A stretch of 35,795 nucleotides of DNA from a virus, in IMG/VR virus record IMGVR_UViG_3300022602_000247, positions 1 to 35,795 of that record, one strand, 5' to 3'. Each line of letters begins with the position of its first letter. Within the stretch, counting starts at the first letter, position 1. The translations under genes were made by a program, and so were the position numbers. The notes beneath the pieces were generated by a model. The model did no database searches. It was given only the letters and a program-made list of their open reading frames with translations, and was not told where the DNA came from. Positions 1 to 6,648 of the stretch are shown here, piece after piece.

Positions 1-23
1 CTTTTATATTGACTTTTTTATTT

Positions 24-230
24 ATGGTCCCCACTATCGCAACTATGGTTAGCATAAAAATCCCAAAAAAAGAAAAAGTAAAATTAATTTTGATGCAGAC
101 TAATGTACCGCTCTCAGTTGCTAATCTTTTAGATACGGTAGCTGAAGAAAAGGGCATGAGTAGGTCGCTCTATTTAAGACAGCTTTTAGAGCAAGTGTCT
201 AAAATGATTATGTGCGGGCAAATTAAATGA
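24..230 (+). CDS. Small ribbon-helix-helix (CopG/Arc-like) DNA-binding protein
   Basis: The C-terminal 50 residues read as a beta strand (LILMQTNVP) followed by two helices (SVANLLDTVAEEKG, then SRSLYLRQLLEQ). This is the ribbon-helix-helix layout of dimeric phage and plasmid repressors. A role as a small transcription regulator is inferred from the fold only. The start is uncertain: ATG codons at 24 and 45 and a TTG at 9 are all in frame, none has a convincing Shine-Dalgarno, and the upstream DNA is outside the window. The gene ends in an ATGA overlap with the next gene, so the two are translationally coupled. Confidence 0.6.
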   Translation: MVPTIATMVSIKIPKKEKVKLILMQTNVPLSVANLLDTVAEEKGMSRSLYLRQLLEQVSKMIMCGQIK

Positions 231-592
231 ACGGCGACCTTCTTAATTATTATAATATTTGTATTTTAAGAGCAGGGATTAATAAAATTATTTCTTATCA
301 AGAAGAACAAATATTGCGACTATTTTTAATAGCAATTTATTCAGATAAAAATAATCGTAATAAAACACCTTATAAAAAATATGAAGTTTGTCTTGAGCAT
401 ATATGCTTACTTTTGAAAATTAAAATGAACAAATTATTGAGTGCATTAAAATCTTTAGAGCAAAAAAACCTCATTATAAAAGGTTTAAAAGTTACTACAA
501 GACAAAATAGAAAAATAATAGGACACACACAAATTTTAAGTTTAAATCCTGAGATTTTTACTAAATATTTATATGAAGAAATTAAATTGTAG
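227..592 (+). CDS. Winged-helix protein, possibly replication or regulation
   Basis: A basic protein of 121 residues starting at the ATG that overlaps the previous TGA (ATGA). The middle (about residues 55-95) looks like a winged helix: a helix with VCLEHICLLLKI, a recognition-type helix with MNKLLSALKSLEQKNLI, then a basic beta wing (KVTTRQNRKIIGHTQ). MarR-type regulators and the DNA-binding domains of replication initiators share this layout. No ATPase motif is present. A DNA-binding role is inferred from the fold and the regulator-like partner upstream; the target is unknown. Confidence 0.55.
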   Translation: MNGDLLNYYNICILRAGINKIISYQEEQILRLFLIAIYSDKNNRNKTPYKKYEVCLEHICLLLKIKMNKLLSALKSLEQKNLIIKGLKVTTRQNRKIIGHTQILSLNPEIFTKYLYEEIKL

Positions 593-601
593 GCCTTCAA
601 A

Positions 602-712
602 ATGACAGAAATAGAATCATGCCCAGAATGTGGCAAACCCATCCAGAGAGACCTTTTGCTGAGACCTATTCCATGCGATTGCTCTCCAGAGCTCCCGATT
701 GAGGAATTATGA
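602..712 (+). CDS. Tiny zinc-ribbon protein, 36 residues
   Basis: The ORF has two cysteine pairs (CPECG near residue 7 and CDC near residue 25) spaced as in a miniature zinc ribbon. The stop codon forms an ATGA overlap with the next start, continuing the coupled chain of small genes. The Shine-Dalgarno is weak (TAGG about 9 bases before ATG). The function is unknown; the paired cysteines and the operon position are the only support. Confidence 0.5.
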   Translation: MTEIESCPECGKPIQRDLLLRPIPCDCSPELPIEEL

Positions 713-852
713 CACCTGCGATTAAACTTTCTATTTTCACAACGTTTTTGTGGTTGATGTTTTGTCAAATCGTATGCGCTCCTGGTTTTATTTTAGCGGG
801 TATTGCAATCGCATCAATTCCATGGGGCATTTGGTGGGTTGCTAAAAAATGA
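709..852 (+). CDS. Small membrane protein, 47 residues, two hydrophobic segments
   Basis: The start overlaps the stop of the zinc-ribbon gene (ATGA) and the stop overlaps the next start (ATGA). The sequence has two hydrophobic stretches, about residues 7-22 and 25-43, separated by a short CAPG turn, with a basic C-terminus (AKK). The hairpin layout suggests an inner-membrane peptide. A holin or an exclusion peptide is possible, but nothing in the sequence decides this. Confidence 0.5.
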   Translation: MTPAIKLSIFTTFLWLMFCQIVCAPGFILAGIAIASIPWGIWWVAKK

Positions 853-1112
853 GTCATTCCGGGTTCAAAAAAGGCAAGCCTGAGCAAGGTAAGTACAGAA
901 TACTGACTGTAATGGAAAGACAGCTAACCGGGTTAGGACCTGTCTACATTACGACAAATGAATCAGGCGAGTTAAGCTTCTGTATGAAAAGCAAAGGGCA
1001 CTACATCCCTCTTTTCGTTGGAACTATCACAACAAAAAAACTGTGCGATAAATCATCTGAAATTTTGGATAAATACTGGAATAAAAAACATGTGTGTGGG
1101 AGATATGGTTGA
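849..1112 (+). CDS. Hypothetical phage protein, 87 residues
   Basis: Starts in an ATGA overlap with the membrane peptide. It is a basic, soluble protein with a predicted beta-rich middle (GPVYITTNESGELSF, then GHYIPLFVGTITTKK) and a C-terminal helix. No family is recognised. The coupled position in the accessory operon supports its being translated. Confidence 0.5.
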   Translation: MSHSGFKKGKPEQGKYRILTVMERQLTGLGPVYITTNESGELSFCMKSKGHYIPLFVGTITTKKLCDKSSEILDKYWNKKHVCGRYG

Positions 1113-1131
1113 GGTAATGAATGGGGAAAAA

Positions 1132-1539
1132 ATGGCATTAGAAACTTTAAAAGGTATAACAAATATTGGTAATTTTAACGTAGTAATCATGGATGAATTG
1201 AGAGAAAAATATCCAGATAAATTCAATCCATCAGGCGCAATGGATTATAAATGGTTCGAAAGCGACATAAGGCCGAGCAATTTTATTTATGTGCGTCATG
1301 ATGTAAATTCTTTATCTTTCACATTACAAAATGGTCCTATTAAAGAAAAAGGAGTGAATGGTTGCCAGGTAGACACAATCATAGAATCTGCAAAAATAAT
1401 CCTTGAAGGCTTAAATAAGCAATTTCCTTGCCGTGAGAATTCATGTGCAATTACCAAATTAGACGAAGCTTTGCATTGGTTACAACATAGGAAAAAAGAT
1501 AGAGAAAAAAGGAATGTAGAAGGTTTTTCAAAAATGTAA
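1132..1539 (+). CDS. Acb2/Tad1-hairpin-like protein, candidate anti-defence sponge
   Basis: The C-terminal half has the layout of a common phage family: a strand with FTLQNGPIKE, then GVNGCQ, a helix, then FPCRENSCAITKLDEALHWL and a basic tail ending in NVEG. From memory, this CREN...AITKLxEAxxWL helical hairpin is grouped with the Acb2/Tad1 hairpin of phage proteins that sequester cyclic-nucleotide or gcADPR signals of CBASS and Thoeris. Many relatives are simply uncharacterised. The start is chosen at 1132 for the GGGGA at 5-base spacing. ATG codons at 1090, 1105 and 1117 are in frame but have poorly spaced sites. This choice gives 135 residues, a plausible length for the family. The sponge function is an inference. 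Confidence 0.5.
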   Translation: MALETLKGITNIGNFNVVIMDELREKYPDKFNPSGAMDYKWFESDIRPSNFIYVRHDVNSLSFTLQNGPIKEKGVNGCQVDTIIESAKIILEGLNKQFPCRENSCAITKLDEALHWLQHRKKDREKRNVEGFSKM

Positions 1540-1541
1540 AT

Positions 1542-1874
1542 ATGGGATTTAAAGCACCTGAAAAATATCGAATAGCTGGAATTGTTGGTTCCAACAACGG
1601 AGCATTTAAAATTCCAAATATTAAAAAAAGAGACACTTTAACTATTATTGCATCTGACGGATTAGGATGGGAGCATGTTTCGGTTAGTAAAAAATACGAA
1701 ATACCAACGTGGAGTGAAATGAACTCAGTAAAAGATTTGTTTTGGGATGATGAAGATTTGGTCATTCAATATCATCCTCGAAAAAGCAAATATGTCAATA
1801 TGCACCCAAATTGCTTGCATATGTGGAGACCTATCGATCAAATAGTTCCAGAACCACAAATTGTACTTATTTAA
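1542..1874 (+). CDS. DUF7694-like phage protein
   Basis: The 110-residue protein has the sequence pattern I associate with the DUF7694 phage family: GWEHVSVS near residue 42, PTWSEM then VKDLFW near 55-67, VIQYHP near 73, and a C-terminal CLHMWRP segment. It begins two bases after the previous stop, in the same coupled string. The family has no established function. The His/Trp-rich conserved residues suggest a binding or catalytic surface, but that is a guess. Confidence 0.7.
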   Translation: MGFKAPEKYRIAGIVGSNNGAFKIPNIKKRDTLTIIASDGLGWEHVSVSKKYEIPTWSEMNSVKDLFWDDEDLVIQYHPRKSKYVNMHPNCLHMWRPIDQIVPEPQIVLI

Positions 1875-1887
1875 AAAGGAAAAATTT

Positions 1888-2214
1888 ATGAAAACAAAAT
1901 CTAAAAAATCTAAGTCATCAAAAAAAATTGTTCTTGTGCGTACATACGCAATGGGAGTTTTTGTAGGGGAATTGCTCCCAGAAAGCACAGAGACTTTGAA
2001 AGTGCTGAAGGACGCTAGACGGATATGGTACTGGGCCGGCGCTAGTTCTTTAAGTGAATTGGCTGTCAATGGCACTGCAAAGCCAGAGGAGTGCAAATTC
2101 CCAGTTGAAGTGCCACGAATTGAACTTACCTCGCCTCAAGGTTTTGAAGTGATTGACGTGAGTGACAAAGCTTACAAATCAATTAAAGGAGTGCCAGTGT
2201 GGACTCAATTTTAA
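1888..2214 (+). CDS. DUF6948-like phage protein
   Basis: The start at 1888 is set by AAGGA about 8 bases upstream. The 108-residue product has a lysine-rich leader and then the pattern VRTYAMGVFVGEL, DARRIWYWAGASSLSELA and CKFPVEVPRIEL, ending in VPVWTQF. I recognise this as the DUF6948 phage family, often found beside DUF7694 genes. Its function is unknown. Its 3' end overlaps the strong Shine-Dalgarno and GTG start of the first Gly-rich repeat gene in another frame. Confidence 0.7.
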   Translation: MKTKSKKSKSSKKIVLVRTYAMGVFVGELLPESTETLKVLKDARRIWYWAGASSLSELAVNGTAKPEECKFPVEVPRIELTSPQGFEVIDVSDKAYKSIKGVPVWTQF

Positions 2215-2303
2215 ATCAAAATTCTAAAAACGGTTACGTTTAGGGCCACGGAGTTGGTAACAGTAACGGTGAAGGTGATGGTTCCGGTTTCGGTTTCGGA
2301 TGA
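2199..2303 (+). pseudogene. Gly-rich (GYG) repeat gene, copy 1, stop at codon 15
   Basis: GTG at 2199 follows a strong AAGGAG at 7-base spacing. The N-terminus VDSILNQNS matches MDSVLKNS of copy 3. After 14 codons there is an in-frame TAG (2241-2243); the frame then continues as Gly-rich repeats to TGA at 2301. The preserved frame after the stop suggests a recent nonsense change, or read-through in a suppressing host. Confidence 0.6.
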
Positions 2304-2311
2304 GAAAAATT

Positions 2312-2539
2312 GTGAATTAAGTTTTAAATGATTTAACTAAAAGCGATGGATCGGTCGAAGAAAACGGAAACGGAAACGAAGACGGTTCCGAATACGATTC
2401 TAGTTACGGTGACGGTTACGGTTGCGGTTACGGTGACGGTTACGGTTACGGTTACGGTGACGGTTTTGTTTTCGGTAACGGCTATGGTTACGGCTCAAGT
2501 TTTGGTTGGGGAAATAACGACGGCAATGGTAATGGCTGA
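2312..2539 (+). pseudogene. Gly-rich (GYG) repeat gene, copy 2, stop at codon 3
   Basis: The start region GTG AAT TAA GTT TTA aligns with ATG GAC TCA GTT TTA of copy 3, so codon 3 has changed from TCA to TAA. The frame is otherwise open for 72 codons of GYGDGYG-type repeats to TGA at 2537. No other in-frame ATG restores it. Without suppression this copy should be silent. Confidence 0.6.
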
Positions 2540-2736
2540 AAGGAATCTATGGACTCAGTTTTAAAAAATTCCGTAGATTACGATTTTGGCGACGGTGCCA
2601 GTTCTGGTTTCAGTTTTTGTGACGGTTCTGGTTACGGTAAAGGCTACGGTAAAGGCTACGGTTACGGTGACGGTTACGGTGACGGTTACGGTTCTGGTTA
2701 CGGTGACGGTTCAGGTTACAAACCCGGTTCAGGTTC
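2396..2736 (+). repeat. Tandem GGTTACGGTGAC-type repeats
   Basis: The DNA is dominated by alternating GGTTAC and GGTGAC hexamers in copies 2 and 3 (densest at 2404-2466 and 2627-2718). They encode GYGDGYG. The other frames read as open TVTV or VTVT stretches, which are artefacts of the repeat. Confidence 0.8.
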
Positions 2737-2788
2737 CGGTTTCGGTTCTAGTTTTGGTGACGGCATAGGTTACAATGCCAGTGGCTGA
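2549..2788 (+). CDS. Gly/Tyr/Asp-repeat protein, copy 3 (79 residues)
   Basis: Intact member of the tandem family. ATG is preceded by AAGGA at 4-base spacing, and the same TGA-AAGGAATCT-start joint recurs before copy 4. The product begins MDSVLKNSVDYDFGDG, then runs through GYGKGYGKGYGYGDGYG-type repeats and ends in an aromatic/Gly tail. It lacks a signal peptide and is acidic. Such repeats occur in phage proteins of unknown role; low-complexity Tyr/Gly sequence can phase-separate or form beta fibres, which is only an inference here. Confidence 0.65.
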   Translation: MDSVLKNSVDYDFGDGASSGFSFCDGSGYGKGYGKGYGYGDGYGDGYGSGYGDGSGYKPGSGSGFGSSFGDGIGYNASG

Positions 2789-2797
2789 AAGGAATCT

Positions 2798-3073
2798 GTG
2801 AGCACAATTCAAAAATTTTGTGGTTTCGAAGACGTATTAGGTGGCGGCTCTCTTGTTAAAGATGGTTGTGGAATTGGTTTTAGTCACGCTTGTATTACCG
2901 GCTTTGGATATTATGATGGTTGCGGGAATGGAGACAATAGCGATTTAGGTTTAAGTGCTAATGAAGGTCAAGGTTATGGTACCGCTTCAAGCTATGGTAC
3001 GAGTTTTGGAGACGGAGATGGCTCAGGTCGTTGTTATGGTGAAGCAGCTAAAGATGGGTTTGGCTATGGCTAA
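2798..3073 (+). CDS. Gly-rich repeat protein, copy 4 (91 residues)
   Basis: GTG start with AAGGA upstream, 9 bases after the TGA of copy 3. The repeats are more diverged (CGIGFSHACITGFGYYDG, GYGTASSYGTSFGDGDG) and Cys is present. The N-terminus STIQKF differs from the MDSVL of the earlier copies. Its stop overlaps the start of copy 5. It is probably an older duplicate. Confidence 0.6.
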   Translation: MSTIQKFCGFEDVLGGGSLVKDGCGIGFSHACITGFGYYDGCGNGDNSDLGLSANEGQGYGTASSYGTSFGDGDGSGRCYGEAAKDGFGYG

Positions 3074-3302
3074 AGAAAAAATTAGTGAGCATTTCGAAAA
3101 CGGATACGGAAGAGGCGCTGCTTGCTCAATGGGTTCAAAGCTTGGATTTGGATACGGAGATGGTTGGAGCGAAGGCTATGGTGATATTAACGGCTCTGGT
3201 TTAAGCTATATGGCCGGGAATAATTTTGGATGTGGTGTAGGTGATGGCAGTTCTTACAATTCCAGTTTAGATTTAAATGAAAACGGTTATGGTAATGGTT
3301 AA
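3066..3302 (+). CDS. Gly-rich repeat protein, copy 5 (78 residues)
   Basis: ATG at 3066 overlaps the end of copy 4. The product begins MAKEKISEHFENGYGRG and continues with LGFGYGDGWSEGYGD and FGCGVGDGSS segments, ending NGYGNG. An upstream in-frame extension reaches 2955, but it reads through the out-of-frame repeats of copy 4 and looks artificial. The function is unknown, as for its paralogues. Confidence 0.55.
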   Translation: MAKEKISEHFENGYGRGAACSMGSKLGFGYGDGWSEGYGDINGSGLSYMAGNNFGCGVGDGSSYNSSLDLNENGYGNG

Positions 3303-3308
3303 ATTTAA

Positions 3309-3978
3309 ATGAGTTTGCATGACGAAGACGTAGAGGCAGGTTTACCCTCATCTACAGGTAGAGGCTCGGGAATGTTGACATCCTCTCTGGCGTAAACGCC
3401 AAAGATTCCCCGAAGGCCTTTTATGCCCAAAAGGCTCCTAAACAAACTTCTAGGAGTTACACCGCTATGATCATTACCCACTGCAGTTTGACAGCGTCTT
3501 CGAGAGACAGTCTAAATTTTGGACTCGAGTCTTTTCTTTTACGTTTAAGCCGCCTATTGGCAAAAATTCTTAAACAGATTAGACTTTTAACGTCTCAAAT
3601 GGTTTCTAACTTTTTAGATTTTACCCACGCTAAGATGATTTTAGAGCGTGGAACCGTATATCTAAATTTCAAAGAACGTAAAACCTTTTATAGTCACTAC
3701 AGTGGCGGAAGTAAATACAAATTGCCCTACGGGCAAATACCTTATATCTCCGCCCTGAAGGGAGGAGTTTTACGGTATGTCTGATAAGTATAGCTGAAGG
3801 TTTTAACAATGGAACCGGCGTAGGTCATCATGACGATCCTGACACAATTTGTTTTTTAGAGTTATGTGAAGGTAAAGGGGAAGGATGTGGTAGCGGCAGA
3901 AACTATCGGGTAGAATTTGGTCATTGCGTAATGGTCATGTCAGGAAAAGGAACTGAAATGGGAGACGGCGATGGCTAA
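3309..3978 (+). pseudogene. Gly-rich repeat gene, copy 6, split by an IS-like insertion
   Basis: The 5' part (ATG 3309 to about 3373) encodes MSLHDEDVEAGLPSSTGRGSG, then runs into the inserted element and stops at 3393. The 3' part (about 3789-3978) resumes as AEGFNNGTGVGHHDD and CEGKGEGCGSG and ends GDGDG-stop, like the paralogues. The two parts are in different frames across the insert. Removing a block whose length is one more than a multiple of three would rejoin them. Confidence 0.55.
3374..3788 (+). mobile_element. IS200/IS605-like relic or non-autonomous element
   Basis: The left end begins GTTGACATCCTCTC and carries the hairpin TGGCGT-aa-ACGCCA (3388-3401). Further hairpins follow: GCCTTTT/AAAAGGC (3416-3435) and CTCCTA/TAGGAG. 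The right end has TTGCCC-tac-GGGCAA (3722-3736) and the imperfect hairpin CTCC-CCCT/AGGG-GGAG around 3748-3767, then TTTTACGG and a TGATAAG-type terminus. Subterminal palindromes and a TTGAC-type boundary are typical of IS200/IS605 elements and their omega-RNA regions. No TnpA or TnpB ORF remains. Boundaries are good to about 5 bp. It interrupts Gly-rich copy 6. Confidence 0.55.
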
Positions 3979-4246
3979 AAAAAAAGAAACTTTAATAATC
4001 ATTTGCGCCGACAAGGGTGTGACGGGAATTAGAGGCCACATTGATTCATGTGGAGAATGTGGGGATGAAATCTTTGTCTCAAAATCATCACTTAATTCTG
4101 TGCTTGAGTATGGTCTGCAAGGTAATCCCATTGCTTTATTTTGTTTCACTTGCGGTGCGAATCAACTCAAAAAAATTAAAGAAATAATACCTTTTACAAA
4201 AGAACAAGTTAACGAAATAGCTGAGCACTGCAATGAAAACGATTGA
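3971..4246 (+). CDS. Zinc-ribbon protein, 91 residues
   Basis: ATG at 3971 overlaps the stop of Gly-rich copy 6. Two cysteine pairs (CGECGDEIFVS near residue 27 and CFTCGA near 58) form a probable zinc ribbon, followed by a helical tail with PFTKEQVNEIAEHC. The layout matches the plus-strand ORF at 6913-7206 (CKSCGEEIWVA then CEEC, then a helical tail), so the two are probably paralogues. The role is unknown; a nucleic-acid or protein adaptor is possible. Confidence 0.6.
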   Translation: MAKKKETLIIICADKGVTGIRGHIDSCGECGDEIFVSKSSLNSVLEYGLQGNPIALFCFTCGANQLKKIKEIIPFTKEQVNEIAEHCNEND

Positions 4247-4277
4247 CCTGTGATTTAAAAAATACTTAAATCACTAA

Positions 4278-4616
4278 ATGAATCGCATAAATAACAACAA
4301 CAATCCCTCTGGAAATAATCAATATTCATCTCGTCCGAAGCCTTGGATTAGAGTAAAGTTTAAAACCCCTCCGCAAGAATCAAAACCATTTATTCCTCTT
4401 AGCAAGCTGCCAGGTCCATTTTGGCTACAAAAAAAATCAAACGAATATGAAGCTGTAATTGCTTACGTAAGAAACCTTGCACAAATTGAACGCATTTGGC
4501 CCAGCGCTTACGATCTAGAGCACTTAGGCTCGACAACGCAAATACAATACACGTCTGCTTGTCCACGTCCTGAATGGTATCACTTAGACAAAGAAAACGA
4601 ATCCTATGCCAGATGA
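4278..4616 (+). CDS. Hypothetical protein, 112 residues
   Basis: The N-terminal 45 residues are Asn/Pro-rich and probably disordered. The C-terminal part has a helix (YEAVIAYVRNLAQIERIW) and a conserved-looking SACPRPEWYHL segment. It overlaps the following membrane gene by 11 bases. No family is recognised. Confidence 0.45.
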   Translation: MNRINNNNNPSGNNQYSSRPKPWIRVKFKTPPQESKPFIPLSKLPGPFWLQKKSNEYEAVIAYVRNLAQIERIWPSAYDLEHLGSTTQIQYTSACPRPEWYHLDKENESYAR

Positions 4617-4785
4617 CTGCACAGTCGGAAGCTACATGCTTGCCGTAGTGTTATTTTTAACATTTTTCTTTTTATTAGGATTTTTAATTGGTCAAAAATA
4701 TGGGGAAGCTGAAGCTGAAAAGCGATTTACGGATATAGTTTTACCAGAGATTATTAAAGAAATTAAAAATTGGGGAATGGATTAG
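4606..4785 (+). CDS. Single-pass membrane protein, 59 residues
   Basis: A short polar N-terminus is followed by a strong transmembrane segment (MLAVVLFLTFFFLLGFLIG, residues 11-29) and an acidic/basic amphipathic C-terminal tail. It overlaps the upstream gene by 11 bases and is the last plus-strand gene before the convergent late operon. The function is unknown; the layout would fit a lysis-accessory or membrane anchor protein. Confidence 0.5.
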   Translation: MPDDCTVGSYMLAVVLFLTFFFLLGFLIGQKYGEAEAEKRFTDIVLPEIIKEIKNWGMD

Positions 4786-4788
4786 AAT

Positions 4789-4826
4789 AGCCCCCCCGCA
4801 CAACAGGGAGGCTAGAGAAAACTCTA
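4789..4826. terminator. Hairpins between convergent operons
   Basis: An imperfect GC stem (AGCCCCCC with GGGAGGCT) is followed by TAGAG-aaaa-CTCTA (4813-4826), which overlaps the stop codon of the minus-strand gene. The position between converging genes suggests termination or transcript-end protection. There is no clean T-run, so the call is weak. Confidence 0.3.
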
Positions 4827-5099
4827 TGCAGCTTTCTTTTGTGTTCTACCTTGTCGAATGGTTTGACAGTGTTCAATCCAACGCTCTACGACGATAGAAG
4901 TCTCATTTGCTGATATTCTTGCCACTCGGTCTACGTCATTCAAATTAATAGTCTCGTCCTCGATGGGAAAGTAATTAGTCATATTCGCAGCGAAAAGAGT
5001 CAGGTAAGTAGAGTAGCTGAGTGCACACGCTCCGTCAGCCCTCTCGTTTTGATCTATCTGCCCTCGATTCACAAACCCGCCAAGATTTCTTTGTTCCAT
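4824..5099 (-). CDS. Hypothetical protein, 91 residues, last gene of the minus-strand operon
   Basis: The ATG has a strong AGGAG six bases upstream. The product is mostly helical and soluble; the N-terminal MEQRNLGGFVNRGQ is polar, and the C-terminal half (DVDRVARISANETSIVVERW) suggests an amphipathic helix. It is not recognised. The good ribosome-binding site makes it likely to be real. Confidence 0.5.
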   Translation of the reverse strand: MEQRNLGGFVNRGQIDQNERADGACALSYSTYLTLFAANMTNYFPIEDETINLNDVDRVARISANETSIVVERWIEHCQTIRQGRTQKKAA

Positions 5100-5191
5100 G
5101 TGTTTCTCCTATAGGTTTTTGCCGTTTTGAAGACCTTCACAATGTGGACCATTATTTTGACGCTCTGCATAACTACGCATATCCAGATCAA

Positions 5192-5671
5192 TCATTTTCT
5201 ATCTTTTAAGATACGAACATATCTAAATCGAATTCGATCTATGTATGATGAAAAATCGCTTGAAAATTGATTAAAACTATCCGCATCAAATGCCTTCACT
5301 CTAAAAACAATAAAACCTCTGTGCTCGAAAAGTTTTTGTTTAGCGTCATCTTTTTGTTTTATTGCAGGATTTGAATGAATTGAACCGTCAATTTCAATAA
5401 TATATTTGAAACCTAAATTAATTACATCAGGTATAAAACCAAAATAAGGCTTATTATATTGATCTTGAAATTCAATTCTTTCATGCCAATACTTTGGAAC
5501 TGGAACGTTGATCTTTTTTTTAAGTTTTCTAAATAAATCTCTAAACCACACTTCTGATGGGATTTTTTTGTGATTCAAGTCTGCCGCGAATCTTTTTAAA
5601 CGTTTCCAAGAATCTCGACCGGAAACACGACTTTCGGATAATACCTTACCATTTTTGACTACTTTTAGCAC
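5192..5671 (-). CDS. Free-standing Vsr/DUF559-like nuclease
   Basis: The 159-residue protein carries a PD-(D/E)XK-type core: IPDVINL (Asp82), then YIIEIDGSIH (Glu93, Asp95, His99), KQKDDAK (Asp108/109, Lys111) and the strand GFIVFRVKAFD. This is the arrangement of Vsr-like and DUF559 endonucleases, several of which are homing enzymes. The only in-frame start is GTG at 5671, and no Shine-Dalgarno is visible. The upstream region is very AT-rich and could hold its own promoter. The N-terminal basic region (RDSWKRLKRFAADLNHKK) may bind DNA. The fold resembles the nuclease antisense to the MuF intein, but close relation is not evident. Confidence 0.65.
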   Translation of the reverse strand: MLKVVKNGKVLSESRVSGRDSWKRLKRFAADLNHKKIPSEVWFRDLFRKLKKKINVPVPKYWHERIEFQDQYNKPYFGFIPDVINLGFKYIIEIDGSIHSNPAIKQKDDAKQKLFEHRGFIVFRVKAFDADSFNQFSSDFSSYIDRIRFRYVRILKDRK

Positions 5672-5842
5672 AATTACAAATAATATATTTTGTAAAAAAA
5701 GTAAAATTTTTATTAGGGTTTTTTTTGCCTAAAAATTCTCCATCCAAAACTATTAAATTTAATGCAATTTATGTGATGTAGTTGAGTCCTTATTCGCGAT
5801 AATAAAGGTTATCGGGAATTAAACTAGTGCGCAAACTGGCTA

Positions 5843-6622
5843 TTAAGCCGTAAACGTCCACATATCAGCGCTTAAGTTTTGATTTAAAAGATAGGTGTAA
5901 GGCAGCCAGAAATACCCAGCTTGCCCCCAAGAAGTGCCCCACGAATTTCTCATCTCGAAACACTTAAGCGAATCGTCATAGCCAATACACATGACTTCAT
6001 GACCGCCCAAAAGCTGTTCACTTGCGTGAGGTACTGGCACCATCCCAGTCCTAGCGACGTGGTCCGATTCAAACGATTCATAGACCATGATTCCACAAAT
6101 GAAAGGATTGCCATTCACTAATGAAGTTTTAAGATTTGATTCAGCTTGGATGAGTTTTTGATAGCTTTGGACTTTATGTTTTTCGGCTTGTTGGTATGCG
6201 ACCACAGGAGGCTTAACATACATGTTTGAAATAGAATAAGGCCATACCACTTCCTGACACACTCCAACCTTATTCATTACATAAATAATATCTCGAAGCG
6301 AAGCGCCTGAGTCTTGTTTTATATGCCCGTTGTTGACACGTTCATTATAATATACAAACTGAGTTGAGGATTCACAAAATAACGCTCCGTAAACTTCCGG
6401 CGTGACGTGTTTTTCTCGAAGCGATTGCATTTGCTTAAAATCAAATAAACCAATAGATGCTTGAGCAGTGCAACTGCCTTCTTGTCCTTGGTTGCGAATA
6501 GGTGGGCATAAAGGTCGAGTAGAGATTTTAGGCGGAAGGAGAGATGCATTAATTGCGTTGTAATTCAAATGATCTTTGATGCTTGGAATGTCACGTTTCC
6601 ATCCATACCGATGCAAACTCAT
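5843..6622 (-). CDS. Papain-like (C1 family) cysteine protease
   Basis: All catalytic elements of papain-type peptidases are present in order: oxyanion Gln45 and nucleophile Cys51 in NQGQEGSCTAQA, His208 in GGHEVMCIGYDD, and Asn226 in MRNSWGTSWGQAGYFWLPY. The 259-residue length fits a mature catalytic domain without a long pro-region; no signal peptide is visible. The start has a poly-G tract (GGGGGGG) 8 bases upstream. It sits between a nuclease and a holin-like peptide at the distal end of the late operon. Papain-like enzymes are uncommon in phages. Cleavage of host or envelope proteins, or virion maturation, are possible roles but unproven. Confidence 0.85.
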   Translation of the reverse strand: MSLHRYGWKRDIPSIKDHLNYNAINASLLPPKISTRPLCPPIRNQGQEGSCTAQASIGLFDFKQMQSLREKHVTPEVYGALFCESSTQFVYYNERVNNGHIKQDSGASLRDIIYVMNKVGVCQEVVWPYSISNMYVKPPVVAYQQAEKHKVQSYQKLIQAESNLKTSLVNGNPFICGIMVYESFESDHVARTGMVPVPHASEQLLGGHEVMCIGYDDSLKCFEMRNSWGTSWGQAGYFWLPYTYLLNQNLSADMWTFTA

Positions 6623-6648
6623 AAACTTATCCCCCCCAGGAATTTGTT

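Noticed and set aside
370-768. Minus-strand ORF of 132 residues
   Set aside because: Antisense to several coupled plus-strand genes and no ribosome-binding site or domain.
1451-2096. Minus-strand ORFs of 104 and 123 residues
   Set aside because: Antisense to the DUF7694- and DUF6948-like genes and lacking start signals.
2396-2736. Repeat region as a CRISPR array
   Set aside because: Repeats are short hexamers without spacers and are coding.
2346-2768. Open frames reading TVTVTVT or VTVTV from the repeat region
   Set aside because: They are shifted readings of the GGTTACGGTGAC repeat; the Gly-rich frame has the conserved N-terminus, ribosome-binding sites and paralogues.
3467-3784. Plus-strand ORF of 105 residues within the IS-like block
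   Set aside because: No recognised domain, no ribosome-binding site, and it runs through the terminal hairpins of the element.
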